From positions 1 to 33,909 of the forward strand of contig JAADHR010000080.1 in NCBI GenBank assembly GCA_013151735.1: a DNA stretch of 33,909 nucleotides, read 5' to 3'. This DNA comes from Calditrichota bacterium (lineage in GTDB: Bacteria > Zhuqueibacterota > JdFR-76 > BMS3Abin05). Position numbers and translations under genes: made by a program. The notes under the pieces were generated by a model, which saw only the letters and a list, made by a program, of their open reading frames with translations, made no database searches and had not been told where the DNA came from. Positions 17,291-25,282 of this stretch are shown here, one piece after another. Each line of letters starts with the position of its first letter. The stretch's first letter is position 1.

Positions 17291-18052
17291 TTATTCTTCC
17301 GCAGGTGCGGTATTTTCTTCGGTCTCCACAGCAGCCGATTCCTCTTCGGCCATGTGCTGCTCAATTTCTGCAGCGGTCTGGGCTTCGATGATCGCATCGG
17401 CAAAGGCATGCGTAATCAAACCAATGGATTTAAATGCATCGTCGTTTGCAGGAATCGGAAAATCAATGGGATCGGGATCGACATTGGTATCAACCATGGC
17501 GAATACAGGAATGTTCAGTTTTCTTGCCTCGGCGATGGCAATGGCTTCTTTTTTCACATCCACCACATAAAGGGCCCCGGGCAGGATATTCATATCCTTA
17601 ATTCCGCCCAGCACCTTTTCCATTTTCTCGCGTTTCCGCTCTAATTTCAGCACCTCTTTTTTCGTGAGCTTGTCGTACGTTCCATCCATGCTCATTTTAT
17701 CTAAATTTTTAAGGTGCCGAATACTTTTTCGGATTGTGCTGAAATTGGTAAGGGTTCCGCCCAGCCAGCGCTCGGTCATATAAAATTGCCCGCTGCGTTC
17801 GGCCTCTGTCCGGATAATATCTTTAGCCTGCTTTTTGGTTCCAACAAACAGGACCTTTTCTCCACCCTGAACAATCTTTTGAATTTCCCGCAAGGCAACA
17901 TTCAACAACTCAATCGTTTTTTTCAGATCGATTATGTGAATGTTGTTGCGCTCCATAAAAATGTACTTGCGCATTTTGGGATTCCACTTTCGCGAAAGAT
18001 GACCAAAGTGGGCTCCCGCCATCAACAGCTTTTCCAATTTGATTTCTTGCAT
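17291..18052 (-). CDS. rpsB: 30S ribosomal protein S2
   Basis: Small-subunit ribosomal protein uS2 of 253 aa. AGAHFGHLSRKWNPKM and NIHIIDLKKT are family hallmarks, and RWLGGTLTNF is the conserved central motif. The C-terminus has an acidic tail rich in glutamate and alanine, a common variable extension. It lies between rpsI and tsf in the usual order. The leader before its start contains a 7-bp hairpin, GAAAGGC/GCCTTTC, at 18085-18104, without a T-run, whose role is unknown. Confidence 0.97.
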   Translation of the reverse strand: MQEIKLEKLLMAGAHFGHLSRKWNPKMRKYIFMERNNIHIIDLKKTIELLNVALREIQKIVQGGEKVLFVGTKKQAKDIIRTEAERSGQFYMTERWLGGTLTNFSTIRKSIRHLKNLDKMSMDGTYDKLTKKEVLKLERKREKMEKVLGGIKDMNILPGALYVVDVKKEAIAIAEARKLNIPVFAMVDTNVDPDPIDFPIPANDDAFKSIGLITHAFADAIIEAQTAAEIEQHMAEEESAAVETEENTAPAEE

Positions 18053-18144
18053 TCAAACTCTCCTAAATTTGAATTATTCCCGGCGAAAGGCACAAACGCC
18101 TTTCCCATGTGATGATGAATAAAAAACAGCCTGAATTCGGATGA

Positions 18145-18537
18145 TTACCGTTTTGAAAATTGAAACCGCTTGCGGGCTTTGGGCTGGCCGTACTTTTTGC
18201 GTTCCACCATCCGCGGATCGCGCGTCAAAAACCCGGCTTTGTGAAGCCTGCTTTTAAAATCTTCGTTGACCTTTACCAATGCGCGCGAAATTCCCAGGAG
18301 GAGTGCCCCCGCCTGTCCGGTTAAGCCCCCACCCTTAACATTGGCAGAAATATCGTACTTGTCGATTGTTTCGGTCATGTTCAGGGGCTGCTCGATAACC
18401 ATTTTTAGAACTTCTCGCTTAAAGTAATCCAGAAGCGGCTTTCCGTTGACTTCAATTTTTCCGCTTCCCGGGGTAACCCACACGCGGGCAATTGAATTTT
18501 TCCGACGTCCTGTAGCGTAATAGCTATTTTCCTTCAT
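18145..18537 (-). CDS. rpsI: 30S ribosomal protein S9
   Basis: Small-subunit ribosomal protein uS9 of 130 aa. [14 protein letters not shown] is the N-terminal motif, [19 protein letters not shown] is the conserved core, and the basic tail [11 protein letters not shown] ends the protein, as required for contact with the P-site tRNA. It begins 30 bp after rplM and forms the standard rplM-rpsI pair. Confidence 0.98.
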   Translation of the reverse strand: MKENSYYATGRRKNSIARVWVTPGSGKIEVNGKPLLDYFKREVLKMVIEQPLNMTETIDKYDISANVKGGGLTGQAGALLLGISRALVKVNEDFKSRLHKAGFLTRDPRMVERKKYGQPKARKRFQFSKR

Positions 18538-18567
18538 TCAAAAAACTCCTTGCTCTCCTTAATTGGT

Positions 18568-18996
18568 TTAAAATTCCAATGGTTCCGGCTTCTGCGCAGC
18601 GTGGGGATGCTCCACGCCTGTGTAAATTTTGACCTTTTTCAAGAGCTTTCGCCCAAGCTTATTATGGGGAAGCATGCCCCAAATGGCATGCCGCAAAACT
18701 TCTTCCGGCTTTTTTTCCAAAAGTTTTCTGGCCGTAATCTCGGTAATTCCACCCGGATAGCCAGAATGCCGATAGTATTTTTTTGCGTCCAGTTTGTGGC
18801 CGGTTAAACGAACCTTGTCTGCATTCAGGATGATGACGTTATCGCCCGTATCCACGTGCGGAGTAAAAATGGGCTTTGTTTTGCCCCGAACAATGGAGGC
18901 AACTCGTGAGGCCAGTCGCCCCAGAACCAGACCATCCGCATCAATTACAAACCATTTTTGTTCAACCTGACCGGTTTTCGCCATGTACGTCTTCAC
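18568..18996 (-). CDS. rplM: 50S ribosomal protein L13
   Basis: Large-subunit ribosomal protein uL13 of 142 aa. [17 protein letters not shown] and the C-terminal [18 protein letters not shown] are family hallmarks. I accept the GTG at 18996 as start because GGAGG lies about 7 nt upstream; the ATG four codons later is further from it. It is the first gene of the ribosomal group, with a promoter and a long inverted repeat just upstream. Confidence 0.97.
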   Translation of the reverse strand: MKTYMAKTGQVEQKWFVIDADGLVLGRLASRVASIVRGKTKPIFTPHVDTGDNVIILNADKVRLTGHKLDAKKYYRHSGYPGGITEITARKLLEKKPEEVLRHAIWGMLPHNKLGRKLLKKVKIYTGVEHPHAAQKPEPLEF

Positions 18997-19047
18997 TTAT
19001 TTATCCTCCAGTTCAACCCTGCACAAATTTTGAAATTCAAACTTCTA

Positions 19048-19076
19048 AATTTAATAATTTTTAATCGGCTTGTCAA
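19048..19076 (-). promoter_or_regulatory. Sigma70-like promoter of rplM-rpsI
   Basis: TTGACA and TAAATT on the minus strand are separated by 17 nt. The expected start of transcription lies about 45 nt before the rplM start codon. The perfect -35 hexamer makes this one of the clearest promoters in the window. Confidence 0.75.
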
Positions 19077-19086
19077 GTTTATTTTA

Positions 19087-19133
19087 TTCCGTTTGAAAAG
19101 ATTTACGTGAAAAAACAGGGATTTCAAACGGAA
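19087..19133. other. 12-bp inverted repeat between the GNAT gene and the rplM promoter
   Basis: TTCCGTTTGAAA (19087-19098) is the exact reverse complement of TTTCAAACGGAA (19122-19133), with a 23-nt loop. It lies 17 bp after the GNAT-gene stop and 10 bp upstream of the rplM -35 box. Without a clear T-run on the minus strand it is only a possible terminator; a regulatory site for the ribosomal promoter is the alternative. Confidence 0.55.
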
Positions 19134-19150
19134 CCGGAAGCCCGCTTTCT

Positions 19151-20284
19151 CTAATTTTCCATGGATTTCTCATAAATCCGATATTTTTTATAGACCCACG
19201 AACCCAGTTTTTCAAGGGTGTGATTCATGGGCGCGTTGTCTTCCAGAATCCAGGAGAATTCTCCCTTTGTGTAGCCGTGTGCCATTCCCCGCTTGTAGGT
19301 CTCGTAATAAAAAACAGCGTCTACGCCCAAATTGCGGTATTTGTGCCGCATGCCCATAATAATGACGCGAAGCGTGTCAATTTTCCGTTTGTACCAGAGC
19401 AGTTTGATCAAGCCGGTGGGAAAAAGCCGGCCGTCCTTAACATGAATCAGCGCCTGATTGTAATCCGGAATGGCCAGGGAAAAGCCGGCCGGTTCTCCGT
19501 CAATTTCGGCAACAATGGCCAGATCGGCCACCACAATGGGTTTCAACTCCTCGGCAATATGGTCAATTTCTTCATCCGTAAAGGGAACAAAGCCCCAGTT
19601 TTTGCTCCATGCATCGTTGTAAACCATCTTGACGATTCGAAGTTCATCCTGAAAGCGTTTCATATTTGCTGAGCGAATGGTTATTTTATTGCGTTTCTGA
19701 ATGAGCTCCGCAATGTGCTTTACCTTATCCGAGATGGGCACGGTTTCCCCATCCATAAAATAGGCAAACAGATCCTTGGCTTTTTTAAGGCCGTAACTTT
19801 CCATAAAATCAAGATAATAACGCGGGTTGTAAGTCATCATGATAACCGGGGGCGAATTGAATCCCTCCAGCAAGAACCCACACGAATCATTGGTTGAAGG
19901 ATTCATCGGGCCGCGGAATATTTTCATTCCGCGCTCTTTGGTCCATTTTTCGGCTGCATCCAACAGGGCATGGGCAACCGCTTCATCGTTAACGGATTCA
20001 AAAAAGCCAAAAAAGCCGGTTAATTCATCGTGAAACGAGTTGTGGTTATGGTTAATAATGGCAGCAATTCTCCCAACCGGCTGCCCTTCTTTTCTGGCAA
20101 TAAAATACTCCCCTTCAGAGTGTTTCCAGAAGGGATTTTTTTCCTTATCCAGCATGGTTTTCATGTCCATGATTAAAGGAGGAACCCAGTTGGGATCGTC
20201 CAGGTAAATTTTCCAGGGGATTTTAATAAAGGTTTTGAGATCTTTTTTACTTCTAACAGGTTCAATCGTAATTTGGGAGTTCAT
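19151..20284 (-). CDS. GNAT-fold N-acyltransferase-like protein
   Basis: A protein of 377 aa with the pattern of a broad GNAT-superfamily group: DDPNWVPPL near the N-terminus, EGEYFIARKEGQPVGRIAAI as the acyl-CoA-binding beta-strand region, FFGFFES, and RGPMNPSTNDSCGFL. A second GNAT-like half follows (EIDGEPAGFSLAIPDYNQ, KYRNLGVDAVFY). No signal peptide or membrane segment is obvious. It lies downstream of a serine palmitoyltransferase-like gene on the same strand. Bacterial ceramide synthase of Caulobacter is, as I recall, also an acyl-CoA N-acyltransferase-type protein rather than a eukaryotic-type one, so a role in acylating a sphingoid base is a reasonable guess. The substrate cannot be known from sequence. 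Confidence 0.7.
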   Translation of the reverse strand: MNSQITIEPVRSKKDLKTFIKIPWKIYLDDPNWVPPLIMDMKTMLDKEKNPFWKHSEGEYFIARKEGQPVGRIAAIINHNHNSFHDELTGFFGFFESVNDEAVAHALLDAAEKWTKERGMKIFRGPMNPSTNDSCGFLLEGFNSPPVIMMTYNPRYYLDFMESYGLKKAKDLFAYFMDGETVPISDKVKHIAELIQKRNKITIRSANMKRFQDELRIVKMVYNDAWSKNWGFVPFTDEEIDHIAEELKPIVVADLAIVAEIDGEPAGFSLAIPDYNQALIHVKDGRLFPTGLIKLLWYKRKIDTLRVIIMGMRHKYRNLGVDAVFYYETYKRGMAHGYTKGEFSWILEDNAPMNHTLEKLGSWVYKKYRIYEKSMEN

Positions 20285-20490
20285 TTGAAAACCCTTTCAT
20301 TTAAATGAGGTTCTTTATAAAAACAAATGCTTTAAAATCTGTTTTAAAATGCCCCTTTTAATGATAAAAAAATCACATTTTTATTTTGAGGATTAAACTC
20401 AACGACATAAAAAATTTCTGAAGTGATTAAATACGCTCATCCCCGGGACTGAGTCTTGCAGGCTGTCCCGCAAACGTTTACATCGATTAA

Positions 20491-20524
20491 AAAAGAAAAG
20501 GAGGATACAATCCTGCAATCCTCC
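20491..20524 (-). terminator. Probable terminator after the serine palmitoyltransferase-like gene
   Basis: GGAGGAT (20500-20506) pairs with ATCCTCC (20518-20524) across an 11-nt loop. On the minus strand it is followed by CTTTTCTTTTTT. It lies 37 bp after the gene end. The broken T-run suggests partial read-through into the GNAT gene. Confidence 0.65.
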
Positions 20525-20560
20525 CTGAAAAGATTCAGCACCCGCCCGGAAAAATCACAC

Positions 20561-21745
20561 TCATTCGATGACACCCAAAGCCTTGCCAATTTTTTGAAAG
20601 GTTTCTAATACGAAGTCCATTTCTTCATCGGTATGCGTGGCCATGTAGCTTGTGCGAATCAGGGACATTCCCGGGGGAACAGCCGGACTGATAACGGGGT
20701 TGGCGAAGATTCCGCTTTTCCACAACTCCTGCCAGAACTTAAAGGTGGTCATATCATCGCCGATAATAATCGGAATAACCGGCGTTTGACTATTGCCTGT
20801 ATTAAATCCCATTTCCTGATAGGCCTTTTTCATACGATTCGTCACGGCCCACAAGCGCTCGCGGCGGTCGGGCTCTTTTTCAATAATATCAAGCGCGGCG
20901 ATCGTTGCTGCTACCGATGCCGGCGGCATACTCGCCGAGAAAATCAGGGAACGGGCACGGTGCTTAATGTAATCGATAACGACCGCATCCCCCGCTACAA
21001 AACCGCCAATGGAAGCAAAGGATTTGCTGAAGGTACCCATCACGAGGTCTACCTTGTCTTCCAGACCAAAATGTTCGGCTGTGCCGCGACCGTGCGCGCC
21101 CAGAACACCAACCGAATGGGCATCGTCAACGTAGACTTTGGCATTGTATGTTTCGGCCAATTCTACCAACCGGGGAAGATTTAAGATGTCGCCGCCCATG
21201 CTGAAAACACCGTCAGCCGCAATGAGTTTTCCGGGGATATCCTTGTGCATTTTCAACACGCGTTCCAAATCATCCATGTCGCCGTGGCGGTACTTCACCG
21301 TTTTTCCAAAAGCCAATCGACTTCCATCGACCAGGCTGGCGTGATTGTCCCGGTCTGCAAAAAGCAAGTCATCTTTTCCCACCAGTGAGGAGATAACACC
21401 CAGATTGGTTTGAAAGCCTGTCGAAAAGGTAAGCACTGCTTCGCGTTTCATGAAAGTGGTTAATCGTGCCTCCAATTCCTCGTGCAAATCCAGAGTTCCG
21501 TTCAAAAAGCGCGATCCCGTGCACCCGGAGCCATATTGATCAACCGCTTTCTTTGCCGCCTCCAGCACCTTTGGGTGCTGGGTTAATCCAAGGTAATTAT
21601 TGGAACCGATCATAACAAACTTTCGGCCATCAATCATAACGGATGTTTCTGCTCCCGATTGAATGGCCTTAAAATAGGGATACCAGCCGCCCTTGATGGC
21701 TTCCTGAGCTTCCGTAAAGTTTCGACACTTATCAAATAAATCCAA
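20561..21745 (-). CDS. spt: Serine palmitoyltransferase-like PLP enzyme (alpha-oxoamine synthase family)
   Basis: A pyridoxal-phosphate enzyme of 394 aa that condenses an amino acid with an acyl-CoA. The lysine that would bind PLP is K241 in GTFSKSFASIGGF, with H210 and D207 in VDDAHSVG and H135 in DNHAS. The spacings K-H 31 and K-H 106 equal those I remember for Sphingomonas serine palmitoyltransferase (K265, H234, H159). DDAHSVGVLG and TFSKSFASIGGFVAGD favour serine palmitoyltransferase over 2-amino-3-ketobutyrate CoA ligase or 8-amino-7-oxononanoate synthase. The start is TTG at 21745, with AAAGGAG upstream. No threonine dehydrogenase or biotin genes are nearby. It probably starts sphingolipid synthesis; glycine-type synthases remain possible. 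Confidence 0.82.
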   Translation of the reverse strand: MDLFDKCRNFTEAQEAIKGGWYPYFKAIQSGAETSVMIDGRKFVMIGSNNYLGLTQHPKVLEAAKKAVDQYGSGCTGSRFLNGTLDLHEELEARLTTFMKREAVLTFSTGFQTNLGVISSLVGKDDLLFADRDNHASLVDGSRLAFGKTVKYRHGDMDDLERVLKMHKDIPGKLIAADGVFSMGGDILNLPRLVELAETYNAKVYVDDAHSVGVLGAHGRGTAEHFGLEDKVDLVMGTFSKSFASIGGFVAGDAVVIDYIKHRARSLIFSASMPPASVAATIAALDIIEKEPDRRERLWAVTNRMKKAYQEMGFNTGNSQTPVIPIIIGDDMTTFKFWQELWKSGIFANPVISPAVPPGMSLIRTSYMATHTDEEMDFVLETFQKIGKALGVIE

Positions 21746-22179
21746 AATGTTCTCCTTTTCCGGTCCTATTGAGAAAATAGATAAAATAAATTGTATAAAT
21801 TTACAGAAATGTTACAATATTGTCAAGTATTTTTTTAATCCGTCTAAACCCATCGACCCATTCCGCCTTGGAAAGAAAATGCCCGCGGGTTTTATTCGGA
21901 ACCATTTGGGAAAGGGTTCCAAGTCGCGTACTCGCCGCAACACGATTCGGCTTTATTCTTCATCCGGAATGGATGAGACTCTGTTTTGAACCAAGCAGCG
22001 CATTCCAGACTATCAAAATTTTTGGATAAATGTTTGGTGACCGTCAAAATTTTTATTGCATTTTTGCAAATTTATTCTTTCATTATTTTCCTGTAATTTT
22101 AAATCAGGCCTTTTTAACGTGCAAAACTCATGAGGCACAAAGGCATAATAAACCACTGGACAAATTGAAACAGGAAAAC
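21746..22179. other. Divergent gap between spt-like gene and selD
   Basis: This spacer of 434 bp separates two divergent genes and holds the spt promoter at its left end. Two small hairpins are visible: GGAACC/GGTTCC (21898-21903 with 21915-21920) and TCATCC/GGATGA (21960-21965 with 21971-21976). TCAAAATTTTT occurs twice, about 30 bp apart near 22013 and 22045. I tested the hairpin region for a selenocysteine tRNA and found no acceptor stem or T-loop. No clear selD promoter was found. Confidence 0.5.
21798..21826 (-). promoter_or_regulatory. Sigma70-like promoter of the serine palmitoyltransferase-like gene
   Basis: TTGACA and TAAATT on the minus strand are separated by 17 nt, about 50 nt before the TTG start. 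It is identical in both hexamers and in spacing to the rplM promoter. Confidence 0.7.
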
Positions 22180-23244
22180 ATGGGCGATAAACGACGACAA
22201 ATTCGGCTGACCGAATCCGTTTCCTGCGCCGGCTGAGCATCGAAACTTAGCCTAACGGAGTTAGGTGCGATTTTGGAAAAACTCCCCCGGATTGAAGACC
22301 CGCGTCTTCTCGTAGGGATAAGTACGGCCGATGATGCCGGCGTTTTCAAATTGACCGATGAGCTGGCACTGATTCAGACGGTCGATTTTTTTACGCCCAT
22401 TCTGGACGATCCTTATCTTTACGGGCAGATTTCAGCCGCTAATTCCCTGAGTGATGTCTACGCCATGGGAGGAACGCCCATTACGGCGTTAAACATAGCG
22501 GGCGTTTCCACGGGCTATTTTGATGCGGATACCCTGGCGGCCATTTTCCGGGGCGGAATTGACAAGGCCACAGAAGCGGGTGTTGTGGTTCTGGGGGGAC
22601 ACACCATCTCGGATAAGGAGCTGAAGTACGGGCTCTCTGTAACGGGCCTTATTCATCCGGATAGAATTATTACCAATTCACAGGCTAAAATTGGAGATGT
22701 CTTAATTTTAACCAAACCCATTGGCACCGGCATTGTGACGACGGCCCTGAAGCAGGCCAAATTGACGGAAGAGGAACTGGGCATCACCATCCAATCGATG
22801 ACAACGCTCAACAAATTTGCGGCTGAGGCCATGCAAAAGATTGGCGTGCACGCCGCCACCGATGTCACCGGGTTTGGATTGTTGGGACATTTACACGAAC
22901 TGCTTGCGGCCAGTGGCGTTGGAGCGGAGGTTTTTGCTCACAGCATACCCTTTGTACCGGGTGCACTCAAATACGCCAAAATCGGCACCATTCCTGCCGG
23001 TTCACGGGCCAACCAATTTTATCTGGATGATGACGAAAAGGTTCAATTGGTGGCGGATATTCCCGAAGAGCACGAAGTATTGCTTTACGATGCTCAAACA
23101 TCCGGTGGACTCATCATTGCCGTTCCTCCTGAAAAAGCGGATGCCCTGCTGCAGGCCATCCGAGAGACCGACCATCCCTTTGAACCCGTCATCATTGGCC
23201 GCATCATTGAAGCCAACCCGGGTTTTATTCGCATTGTGGATTAG
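22180..23244 (+). CDS. selD: Selenophosphate synthetase with in-frame UGA (selenocysteine) codon
   Basis: Makes selenophosphate from selenide and ATP, the selenium donor for selenocysteine. The gene is read from ATG 22180 (AGGA 5 nt upstream) through a TGA at 22234-22236, which I read as selenocysteine 19, to the stop at 23242-23244: 354 aa, the normal SelD length. The N-terminus reads CAGUASKL, where U19 and K22 take the places of the catalytic Cys and Lys of the family. After the UGA the frame stays open with family motifs DDAGVFKL, SANSLSDVYAMGG and TDVTGFGLLGHLHEL. Plain gene callers would start it at TTG 22273 and miss the catalytic residue. The UGA is followed by a SECIS-like hairpin. 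selA, selB and selC are not in this window. Confidence 0.93.
22237..22271 (+). promoter_or_regulatory. Bacterial SECIS-like hairpin in selD
   Basis: Just after the UGA at 22234, CCTAAC (22251-22256) pairs perfectly with GTTAGG (22260-22265), leaving the loop GGA. The loop begins 20 nt after the UGA, within the spacing used by bacterial SECIS elements, and has G in its first two positions. A lower stem ATCG (22239-22242) with CGAT (22268-22271) extends it across an internal loop. Confidence 0.8.
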
Positions 23245-23439
23245 CCACCCGTTTTTCTGTGTTTGGATTTCCGATCAACCGGCAGCTCGATTTTATTGAA
23301 ATTGTCACAACCTCTTTCAGCAGACCCGCTGTCCGAACTTTTCTCCGAATGTTTCAATCCAAAAACCCAAAAATACAATTAGTCAAGCGATTGCATACGC
23401 ATCTTCTAACTTAATATGTTACAAAATCTTAAAAAATAC

Positions 23440-23468
23440 TTGACTTTTAGCGATTTTTTATGTAAAAT
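23440..23468 (+). promoter_or_regulatory. Sigma70-like promoter upstream of the FadL-type operon
   Basis: TTGACT and TAAAAT are separated by 17 nt. The -10 element ends 309 nt before the ATG at 23777, implying a leader of about 300 nt. This is the only strong promoter-like sequence I found in the gap. Confidence 0.6.
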
Positions 23469-23476
23469 TAATGTCA

Positions 23477-23506
23477 CAAAATCTATTACCCGAAAAATAG
23501 ATTTTG
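23477..23506 (+). promoter_or_regulatory. 11-bp inverted repeat at the expected transcript start
   Basis: CAAAATCTATT (23477-23487) is the exact reverse complement of AATAGATTTTG (23496-23506) with an 8-nt loop. It starts 9 bp after the -10 element, so it would either be a repressor operator or a hairpin at the very 5' end of the mRNA. There is no T-run after it. Confidence 0.6.
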
Positions 23507-23776
23507 AGGCCTTGGCGCATACGCACCAACGTTCGGTTTCTTTTTTTAAAGCGAGAAAAACTTCACGATGAAGAGACACGCTTCTCACATAAATCCTAAC
23601 ACGTATTCCATTCGCGCTATTTTTAATTTCACTCTTTTTTCCAATAAAACGACCGCTTTCATCTACAATTCGATTTCAAAGTAAGTAAAAAGCGAAAGGA
23701 GGTGACATTTTTACCCCAAATAACCGATTCTCATTTTTGCATGTGTAAGACCATTAAACTTCAAAAGGAGGAATTT

Positions 23777-25255
23777 ATGAAAAAAATAATCATTACGCCA
23801 TTGTTAGTGGGGTTGCTGTTGATTGGATTGACGTCCACATCAAAGGCGAGCGGAATTGCGGTCAGTGCGGCAGGCGTGCGGGCTGTATCGCTGGGCGGCG
23901 CCTACCGGGCTCTGAGCGGTGATTGGAGCGGCGGATACTGGAATCCCGCAGGCCTGACTCAGGTTAAAAACTGGAATATCGGCGGTAGTATTTCTTTTAT
24001 CGCCCCCGAAGCCAAATTAACCCTGTACCCTTACCAGGGACACCGCCTGTTTGGTTTTGCTTACCGTGAAGCAACCAGTAAACCCAAAACATTTGTTATC
24101 CCAAACCTTGGCGCCGTTAAAACACTGGATAATGGTCTTTCCGTTGGTCTCGGTGTTTTTGTACCATTCGGACTGGGGAGCACCTGGGACTTGTACAATC
24201 CCGTACCCGGTTTCGGGAACAAAGAAGATTTTCCGAAATATGACAATTTAAGTAATATGCAGGTTCTTGATTTTCAGCTTTCGCTGGCGTATCCCGTTAC
24301 CGAAAAACTGTCCGTTGGCGGCGGGTTTGGTGTTCTTTACACAACCCTCTCCATGGAACAAACCAGTGTGACCAAAATTGCCAGCCTTAATCCAATGCTG
24401 GCCCCCCTGGCGATTGCACCGCACGAGCATTTCCCGGCCCAACAAAAGCTGGACGTTTCAGGCATAAGCTACGCGGCTTCTTTCGGATTGCAATTTAAGG
24501 CAACAGAAAAATTAACTTTGGGATTAGCTGCCCGGTATTATACCGATGTTCCCCTGAAGGGCTCTATCACAGCTGATGCCTATTTCCCCTACGACCAGGG
24601 CGCATTGAACACACTAAAGGGTCTTAAAGCAGCCGGAGCCTTAAGTGACGCGGATTATGCGGTCGCATCCACCCTGTTTTCGGGAACCAAACAGGAAATC
24701 ATCAATCAGGACAATATCGAAGCCACCATGCCTCTCCCGTTAAATCTGGGGGGTGGTGTGGCCTTTCGCCCCACCGATAAACTTTTAATTTCGGCGGATG
24801 TGGAATTCACCCAGTGGTCGGTCTGGGATAAAATTGATATCAAGGACTCCCTTTCTGTTAAAATTGGCGGCGCTGAAGTTGCCAAAATGAAGACCGAGTT
24901 AAAAGAAAATTGGTCCGATGGAATTCGTTACAATGTGGGTATGGAATACACCCTGATGAAATCAGCGGATAGAGACATGGTTTTGCGGCTGGGCTATTAT
25001 CGCGATCCAAGTCCCATTCCGGATTCTTCTATTGGCCCCGGCATCCCGGACATTTCAGTCAAAAATTCTGTGACCGCCGGTTTGGGTTATACGCTGGGTA
25101 AAATCACAATTAATGCCGTCTACTCGCATATTTTTATCCCCAGCCGGGATGTTAAAAAATGGATTCTTGAGCCCAACGGAAACAATGAAAATTGGGCCGG
25201 CCATTATGAAGTGACAGACAATGAATTCCATATCGGACTCAATTACAACTTTTAA
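23777..25255 (+). CDS. FadL/OmpP1-family outer-membrane transport protein
   Basis: Outer-membrane beta-barrel of the family that takes up long-chain fatty acids and other hydrophobic molecules. A signal peptide (MKKIIITPLLVGLLLIGLTS, cleavage after about residue 25) is followed by the mature N-terminus GIAVSAAGVRAVSLGGAY and SGGYWNPAGL, which is the FadL N-terminal hatch signature. The protein of 492 aa then alternates amphipathic strands and ends in HIGLNYNF, a typical outer-membrane-insertion end with terminal phenylalanine. I chose ATG 23777 because AAAGGAGG lies directly upstream. It is the first gene of a plus-strand group with an esterase and a TonB-dependent receptor. The substrate is unknown. 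Confidence 0.9.
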   Translation: MKKIIITPLLVGLLLIGLTSTSKASGIAVSAAGVRAVSLGGAYRALSGDWSGGYWNPAGLTQVKNWNIGGSISFIAPEAKLTLYPYQGHRLFGFAYREATSKPKTFVIPNLGAVKTLDNGLSVGLGVFVPFGLGSTWDLYNPVPGFGNKEDFPKYDNLSNMQVLDFQLSLAYPVTEKLSVGGGFGVLYTTLSMEQTSVTKIASLNPMLAPLAIAPHEHFPAQQKLDVSGISYAASFGLQFKATEKLTLGLAARYYTDVPLKGSITADAYFPYDQGALNTLKGLKAAGALSDADYAVASTLFSGTKQEIINQDNIEATMPLPLNLGGGVAFRPTDKLLISADVEFTQWSVWDKIDIKDSLSVKIGGAEVAKMKTELKENWSDGIRYNVGMEYTLMKSADRDMVLRLGYYRDPSPIPDSSIGPGIPDISVKNSVTAGLGYTLGKITINAVYSHIFIPSRDVKKWILEPNGNNENWAGHYEVTDNEFHIGLNYNF

Positions 25256-25282
25256 TTGGCACTTTCAGAGAAGGAGAAAACG

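Larger units (their letters stand above)
23245..23776 (+). other. Long leader region before the FadL-type gene
   Basis: This gap of 532 bp holds a promoter at 23440-23468 and then about 300 bp of probable untranslated leader. The leader starts with an 11-bp hairpin (23477-23506). Its end has a near-perfect Shine-Dalgarno sequence AAAGGAGGTGA (23695-23705) with no start codon at normal distance; the only in-frame candidate, GTG 23702, overlaps the site. I recognised no known riboswitch. Confidence 0.5.

Noticed and set aside
20561..21745. Annotation of the PLP enzyme as 2-amino-3-ketobutyrate CoA ligase or 8-amino-7-oxononanoate synthase
   Set aside because: The motifs around the catalytic lysine and DDAH, and the residue spacing, fit serine palmitoyltransferase better; no tdh or bio genes lie nearby. 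It remains a lower-probability alternative.
21850..22010. Possible selenocysteine tRNA near selD
   Set aside because: Two small hairpins and a GGTTCC tract are present, but there is no long acceptor stem, no T-loop GTTCGA-type sequence and no UCA anticodon arm in register.
23470..23776. Possible riboswitch in the FadL-operon leader
   Set aside because: I compared it by eye with cobalamin, TPP, glycine, SAM, cyclic-di-GMP and fluoride motifs and found no match; only simple hairpins are visible.
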